Shown: piece by piece, positions 59,642-64,000 of the stretch
How positions within the stretch are numbered: the stretch's first letter is position 1
How the letters are laid out: every line of letters starts with the position of its first letter
Assembly: GCA_963920765.1 (NCBI GenBank)
Contig: OY987242.1
Location: 5,234,789 to 5,298,788 of the forward strand
Length of the DNA: 64,000 bases
DNA from: Ulota crispa
Lineage: Eukaryota; Streptophyta; Bryopsida; Orthotrichales; Orthotrichaceae
Direction of reading: 5' to 3'
Position numbers and translations under genes: made by a program
Notes under the pieces: generated by a model
The model's database searches: none
Told to the model about the DNA's origin: nothing
What the model saw: only the letters and a program-made list of their open reading frames with translations

Positions 59642-61448
59642 TTAACCCCTAAAGTTCTTTGATTATGTTTTACCAAAAAAACACTCAAAAAGGGTCATTT
59701 TGATAGCAAAGGCAAAAACAACTGAAAATGAAAATTTAATGTACTTTACCACATGATTTAGTTGTAAACTACTTCAATATGATGTGGTAAAAAGATGAAA
59801 GGTATTTATTGCACATATTGTGAGATCATAAGGTTTGAAGTGAAAAACAAATTTTTAGGGGGGGGGCATTCAAATTCTGGGCAGCTCTTATTTGGGGAGG
59901 CTTTTGCACTAGTTGATTTCTCTTTTGTGCTTGAACTCTTTGGGGTGATACTGTGATAGAGCTGGCCATGTGTCCAAAACATTTCATAATATTTTCAATT
60001 GGAGAGCACATACTAAAAATCTAGAATTAGGAAACTAACTGCAAGAAAATTTGCACACAAAGCCAATTTTCCAACAATTTTTGGTTGTGGAGTTTTAGAT
60101 TTTAGCTAGCTTTAGAGGAGGAAAAAAAAGGAAATTGGTCAAAAACTATGGATTTGACAAGCTTGATCAACATAGGGCCACTTTTAACAAAGCTGAAGTA
60201 AAAGGCAATAAGCAAAAACAATTGCCTTCATGGAATGAAGTTGGGTCAGATCTAACAAGGAGATATCTTTGCCCCTCAACCTTTGGACAAGATCCCAAAA
60301 TTTCTTAACCCCTAAAGGACCATTGTCCCTTCAAGGGACAGGTTGGACTTCAAGCATGTACCTATGGCTAAACTACTTTGTGTGATTTTTTGAAACTTTT
60401 ATTGAAGGTGGGGAATTCAAAGATCTATGTGGGCATCTAATTTTTTCTTCATTCCAACATTTGATGAAGAAGTTATGCATGAATTTATGAAAATTTGGAG
60501 AGGATTGCCCATTTGGGCAGCCCAAAAACTTCTTTAAAAATTACTTTTTTTATAAATAAAAAGTTGAAACTGGTTCTTTAGATTTTTTTTACTCATGAAA
60601 AGCTTTGGATCATTCAATTTCAATCAATAACATGAAAGTTATGAGGAGTTCTTATTTGCGGGCAGTTATGGAATTTCTACTCTAAAATAAACTTTGAAGC
60701 CCTTTATTTTACTCAATTTTCAATATTTTGGAAAAAAAATTAAACAAAAGGAAGTAGATCGTTTATCACAACATTGTCACCGTTGGAATTAGCATTTTTC
60801 ATTTCCATAATTAAATACTTAACAATTTTGTGTTTTAGCTCATTCTCTACTTCTTTTTACATACTATTATTTCCCATGTTTTGTAAAGTTCCAATTGATT
60901 TGAAAATTCTCCCACATATACCTGACTTGATCTCCTACATGGAAAAAATAAATTGCAACTTTAGGTAGAGCAATTTTTTTGTTATAAGAGTGATCAAAGG
61001 CTTCTGAAATTTTTGGGCAGCATGGAGAAAGTCTATTTTTTTCACTTTAGATGTAAATATCTCACTCCTCTCCATTTGGAATGAGCTGATTTTTTTCCCA
61101 CAAGTACCTCTTCTAGTCTAGGGCAAGATCCTATGGTTGGATTTCCCAAAAACAAAACACAAAATCCCTATTTCTAAACCTCCTAAAAGTGACATTTTTT
61201 AGTGATTCTGGCAAAAAAAAGAGGGCTCAGTCCTTTAGGGGTTAAATGTAGTGTAAATAAATGGGTTTGTGTTGCCCTCAAACAAATAAAAATACACATT
61301 CTATCATAACTTTTTTTTACAAATTGAAAGCTACTCCTTGGGCACACATATTCTAAAATTGAAAACTTATTTTTTGTTTTATAAGTACGGCTTGCCCAAA
61401 ATTGCTATGTTGCCAAAAAAAATCGCAGTTTGGTTCTTTAGGGGTTAA
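59642..61448. mobile_element. TTAA-target element hosting a nested TTAA element
   Basis: The outer ends are TTAACCCCTAAAGTTC and GGTTCTTTAGGGGTTAA. Removing the inner element (60305-61245) leaves about 866 bp, the usual size range. The inner element inserted at a TTAA (TTTC-TTAA / TTAA-ATGTAG). Confidence 0.75.
60305..61245 (+). mobile_element. TTAA-target MITE-like element, subfamily A, nested
   Basis: TTAACCCCTAAAGGACC left, CAGTCCTTTAGGGGTTAA right, 941 bp. It aligns over its whole length with 2181-3109, for example at GGGACA, CATGTACCTATGGCTAAACT and TTTGCGGGCAGTT. Only small indels separate the two copies. Confidence 0.85.
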
Positions 61449-62145
61449 GAGAATTAAATCTGCCACTCTAAACAAGTAAATAGGACGTTTCAAAATGATT
61501 TAAATGATTTTGAAAGAACATGTTTCAGTTTTTGTTTTATGATCAAGATATAGAAAATATAGGTAACCCCCTCATTTGATACTTATGGTCTCTTGAAAAA
61601 TTAACATAATGAAAAAACTCAATATACGGTTGACTTTTTTGCTTTTTCAACTACACAATAGTGGTTCCACTTAAAAAAAATAAACAACTTATTGTAACTA
61701 CTAAGTCACTTCATGATCATTCCTCATAAAAATTCGAGTAGTGCCACATTTACACTTGAAATGAAATTTTAAGAACATATTTTCACTTATGATTCAGTGC
61801 GTTATGTTATCGAATTTTGATACTGTTACAGTTTGACTACACTAATGTATGCACCTTCACAGCTCTGTACCATATTTTAATATATACCAAGAATTCTTTC
61901 GATGTAATGTACATTTATGGTGCAATAGGGAAATTTGACGGTTAAACCAAACGTATGATTAAAGTTCTATACCCAGACGTGGCCAAAATGGACCATACAA
62001 CAGATGGCCACAATACAAACGTGGCGAAAACAGTGTCGTCTACCTTAAACTACAAGTTCATGTGACACATGGCATTGATTAGAGCAACATCCTAATATAC
62101 TGTTAAGTTAGTTCAAAAATGAACCAGCACAAAAGTCGGTTTCGC
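61449..62145. other. AT-rich intergenic DNA, no gene seen
   Basis: Nothing supportable on either strand. Confidence 0.4.
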
Positions 62146-63069
62146 TTAACCGCTAAAGGACTATGGCCTTTATTTTGTCAAAAGACACTCAAAACTGCTA
62201 CTTTTATGGCAAAGAGTAAAAAAATTTGAAAATCAGGCATTTTGCATATCTGATCGTAGGATCTTGTGCTGGACTATTATAAGAATGTGTCATACAAAAC
62301 TCAAAAACTTTGACCATACAACTTGGAAGATATTTGCATTTAAAAAGTAAAAGACAACTTTTTTTGCACCTTGCTTGATTAGATTTTTTAACTTTGAACT
62401 TTTTTAACTTAAAATTTTTACACCACATAGTTTGGAATTCTATTTTTGCATGGTGGGAAGTTGAGTTGGGAGTCTTGGGAAAAAATTTCAAAAAAGAATA
62501 CTTAATTTTCATTCTTTAAAAAAACATTAGGTAGAGGAAGGTATGAGATTGAAGAAAAACTTAAATTGCTAATAACCCTGCAATGGAATTGAAATGCAAT
62601 GATCCCAATGGTGAGATTGTTCTAGAAAGCAAACTTCACCCTCTCCAACAATTTTTTTTTAAAAAATGTTAAATCTGCATTCAAAAATGAAGTTTATAAG
62701 TTATTTTTTCAAGAAGATGCTTGGGTTGCCCGAAAAACAAGATTGTCCACAACTTTCTCATAACTAATCCAAATGGAATGAATCAAAGCTTTAGAAGTAC
62801 ATAAAGATATAATCTATGAGAAAAAGAAATTAAATTTTTTTTTCAAGTTTTTATAAGAAATTTTTTTGCTGCCCCTAGTCCCCAAATTTGTGCTTATTTG
62901 GACATAACTTTTGCTCCCTAGCATCAATTGGAAAAAGAATTATATTCCCCAAAAGCTAATGTTTTTTTCTATTTTCAAAAAAAGTTTCAAAAGACAAAAA
63001 TTGAGGCCATAGGTACTTGCCCAAAATCCCATTTGTCCCCCGAAGGGACAATGGTCCTTTAGGGGTTAA
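62146..63069 (-). mobile_element. TTAA-target MITE-like element, subfamily A, reverse orientation
   Basis: The ends are TTAACCGCTAAAGGAC and GGTCCTTTAGGGGTTAA. The palindrome GTCCCCCGAAGGGAC and the CCATAGGTACTTG block next to the right end are the reverse complement of the left-end blocks of 60305-61245. 924 bp. Confidence 0.8.
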
Positions 63070-63313
63070 GTTACATATAAACGCAGGAGACTTCGAAACA
63101 GATCCCTCAGAAAACAGGCAAATTTGTACAGAGCAATATTCTGAGCCCTCAGGGAAATGATGAGATCATTCCGAGCGTGCCAATCTAAGCGTCACTGTAT
63201 TTCTATACAATCATGAACGCAAAATTGAGTATTAAATAGTAAATTGTTTTGAGTCACATAATGTTGAGTGTACGCAGCACGAGTTCCGAGCCCTAAAATG
63301 GGAAGTCCACATT

Positions 63314-63712
63314 CTACAGCACAAGTTTCCTTTCGTCAGAACTCGGGAATGAAGCATAGCACTTCAAAGAATTGACTTTGTCCTTCTCTCTTGCCCGTGC
63401 CAACTCCTCGTTTAGATCCTTCGCTATAGACTGAAAATCCTCAACGTCAGAGTGAAAGTATACCACGGTCGATCCTTCTGGCACTCTAGGGAGCGAAACA
63501 ATGCGTTGTCGCTCAAGCTCCTCCAGTCGTTGTTGCTCCTTTCGGATGATGTCATCGACTTTGGCCTCTTCTGTCCTGGAACGATGAACCTGGTTCAATA
63601 AGCGGTAATCAACTCCACACTGTCTGCACTGCTCGCGTTCAATGTGTACTCGGCAATACCAGACTCCCTTATGGCTGTAAACACCGTTAACTTCTCTCCC
63701 TTCGTCAGGATC
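63314..63712 (-). CDS. unrecognised protein, last exon only (partial)
   Basis: The last coding exon of a minus-strand gene whose start lies beyond the window. An acceptor (TGTGCGCAG) precedes GATCCTGACG at 63712. From there 132 codons run open to a stop at 63314. The protein begins DPDEGREVNGVYSHKGVWYC and has a compact Cys/His cluster, C-x2-H-x5-C-x2-C (CRVHIEREQCRQC), which could bind zinc. After it comes a charged, probably coiled segment (EEAKVDDIIRKEQQRLEELERQR), then SLPRVPEGSTVVYFHSDVEDF. I do not recognise the family. GC content and codon usage are like the VIH gene, so I take it as real. The upstream exons are not visible between 63713 and 64000; a TTAA element begins there at 63909, presumably within an intron. 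Confidence 0.65.
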   Translation of the reverse strand, partial: DPDEGREVNGVYSHKGVWYCRVHIEREQCRQCGVDYRLLNQVHRSRTEEAKVDDIIRKEQQRLEELERQRIVSLPRVPEGSTVVYFHSDVEDFQSIAKDLNEELARAREKDKVNSLKCYASFPSSDERKLVL

Positions 63713-63908
63713 CTGCGCACATGACACGAGTTTACTCTATTTTAATGAACACTGGAAATCTATGCAATTCAAAATCAGTCACAAACTTCGCAATGAGGAG
63801 CATATAGTTGCTCGTAAGTTACCATCTTTGTCCAACAAAGTAAGAAACCTGGTCACACCCTAGTGCCAACCAGCACATGTGTTAAGTTATATCCGCGCTA
63901 AGACATTA

Positions 63909-64000
63909 TTAACCCCTGAGCGCCCAACCCATATTCATCAAAATCTAGACCAACTCACACTCAATCTAACCAAATTGTCATCACAAACAAAATTCACAAA
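63909..64000. mobile_element. start of another TTAA-target element (cut by window end)
   Basis: TTAACCCCTGAGCGCC matches the terminal pattern of the family. The other end lies outside the window. Confidence 0.55.

Noticed and set aside
2181..63069. PIF/Harbinger (TTA/TAA) or Tc1/mariner (TA) origin for the TTAA elements
   Set aside because: TTA and TAA at the two ends are not direct repeats. A TA target would leave the outer T and A free to vary, but they are kept in nearly all copies. Not fully excluded.
1..64000. Prokaryotic-style defence system, operon or biosynthetic cluster
   Set aside because: The sequence is plant nuclear DNA with spliced genes and transposons; no such system is present.

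Overview
The window is nuclear DNA of a land plant. It carries spliced plant-type genes with GT-AG introns (one GC-AG), a plant VIH/PPIP5K gene of 30 coding exons with mostly 100-400 bp introns, a B3-domain gene, a DSK2/ubiquilin gene, a CACTA transposon and two chromodomain Ty3/gypsy elements of a type resembling fungal elements. Tcn1-like chromoviruses of that sort are described from fungi and from non-seed plants, so a bryophyte or other non-seed plant is the best guess. No species can be named from sequence alone. Most of the AT-rich DNA is transposon-derived.

Layout. 1-13.5 kb: no functional gene. It holds TTAA-flanked short transposons, a foldback element (3197-3902), a complete non-autonomous CACTA element (5534-8424, TSD ATT), a pogo-like MITE (about 9042-9280) and a frameshifted LINE remnant (9448-10984, minus). 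13.5-25.5 kb: one intact gene, diphosphoinositol-pentakisphosphate kinase (VIH/PPIP5K), plus strand, about 1079 aa. 26.5-29.8 kb: a long hairpin, then an old segmental copy of the B3-gene 5' region carrying two TTAA elements and a broken B3 exon 1. 30.2-33.6 kb: an abruptly GC-rich block with a three-exon DSK2 gene (minus, about 385 aa) that lacks the second STI1 region. 33.6-41.1 kb: a duplicated piece of the VIH gene, split by a 6.2 kb chromovirus and a 446 bp MITE. 42.0-51.5 kb: another TTAA element and a second chromovirus (42960-51460, TSD TAGTG) whose 3' LTR is split by a 2.2 kb insertion. 51.5-55.2 kb: TTAA elements, including an inverted pair, and a small foldback. 55.2-57.3 kb: the parental B3 locus and B3 gene. 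57.8-63.1 kb: TIR elements, including one TTAA element nested inside another. 63.3-64 kb: the last exon of an unrecognised gene on the minus strand.

The genes do not form a pathway together. VIH makes inositol pyrophosphates (phosphate and energy signalling), DSK2 delivers ubiquitinated proteins to the proteasome or autophagy, and the B3 protein is a DNA-binding regulator. The standout signal is a family of at least twelve short elements with TTAA at both ends and terminal inverted repeats of the form CCCCTAAAGGAC, about 14 percent of the window. The duplicated B3 locus supplies unoccupied sites. They look like piggyBac-type (TTAA-target) non-autonomous transposons, which I do not know as a described component of land-plant genomes.
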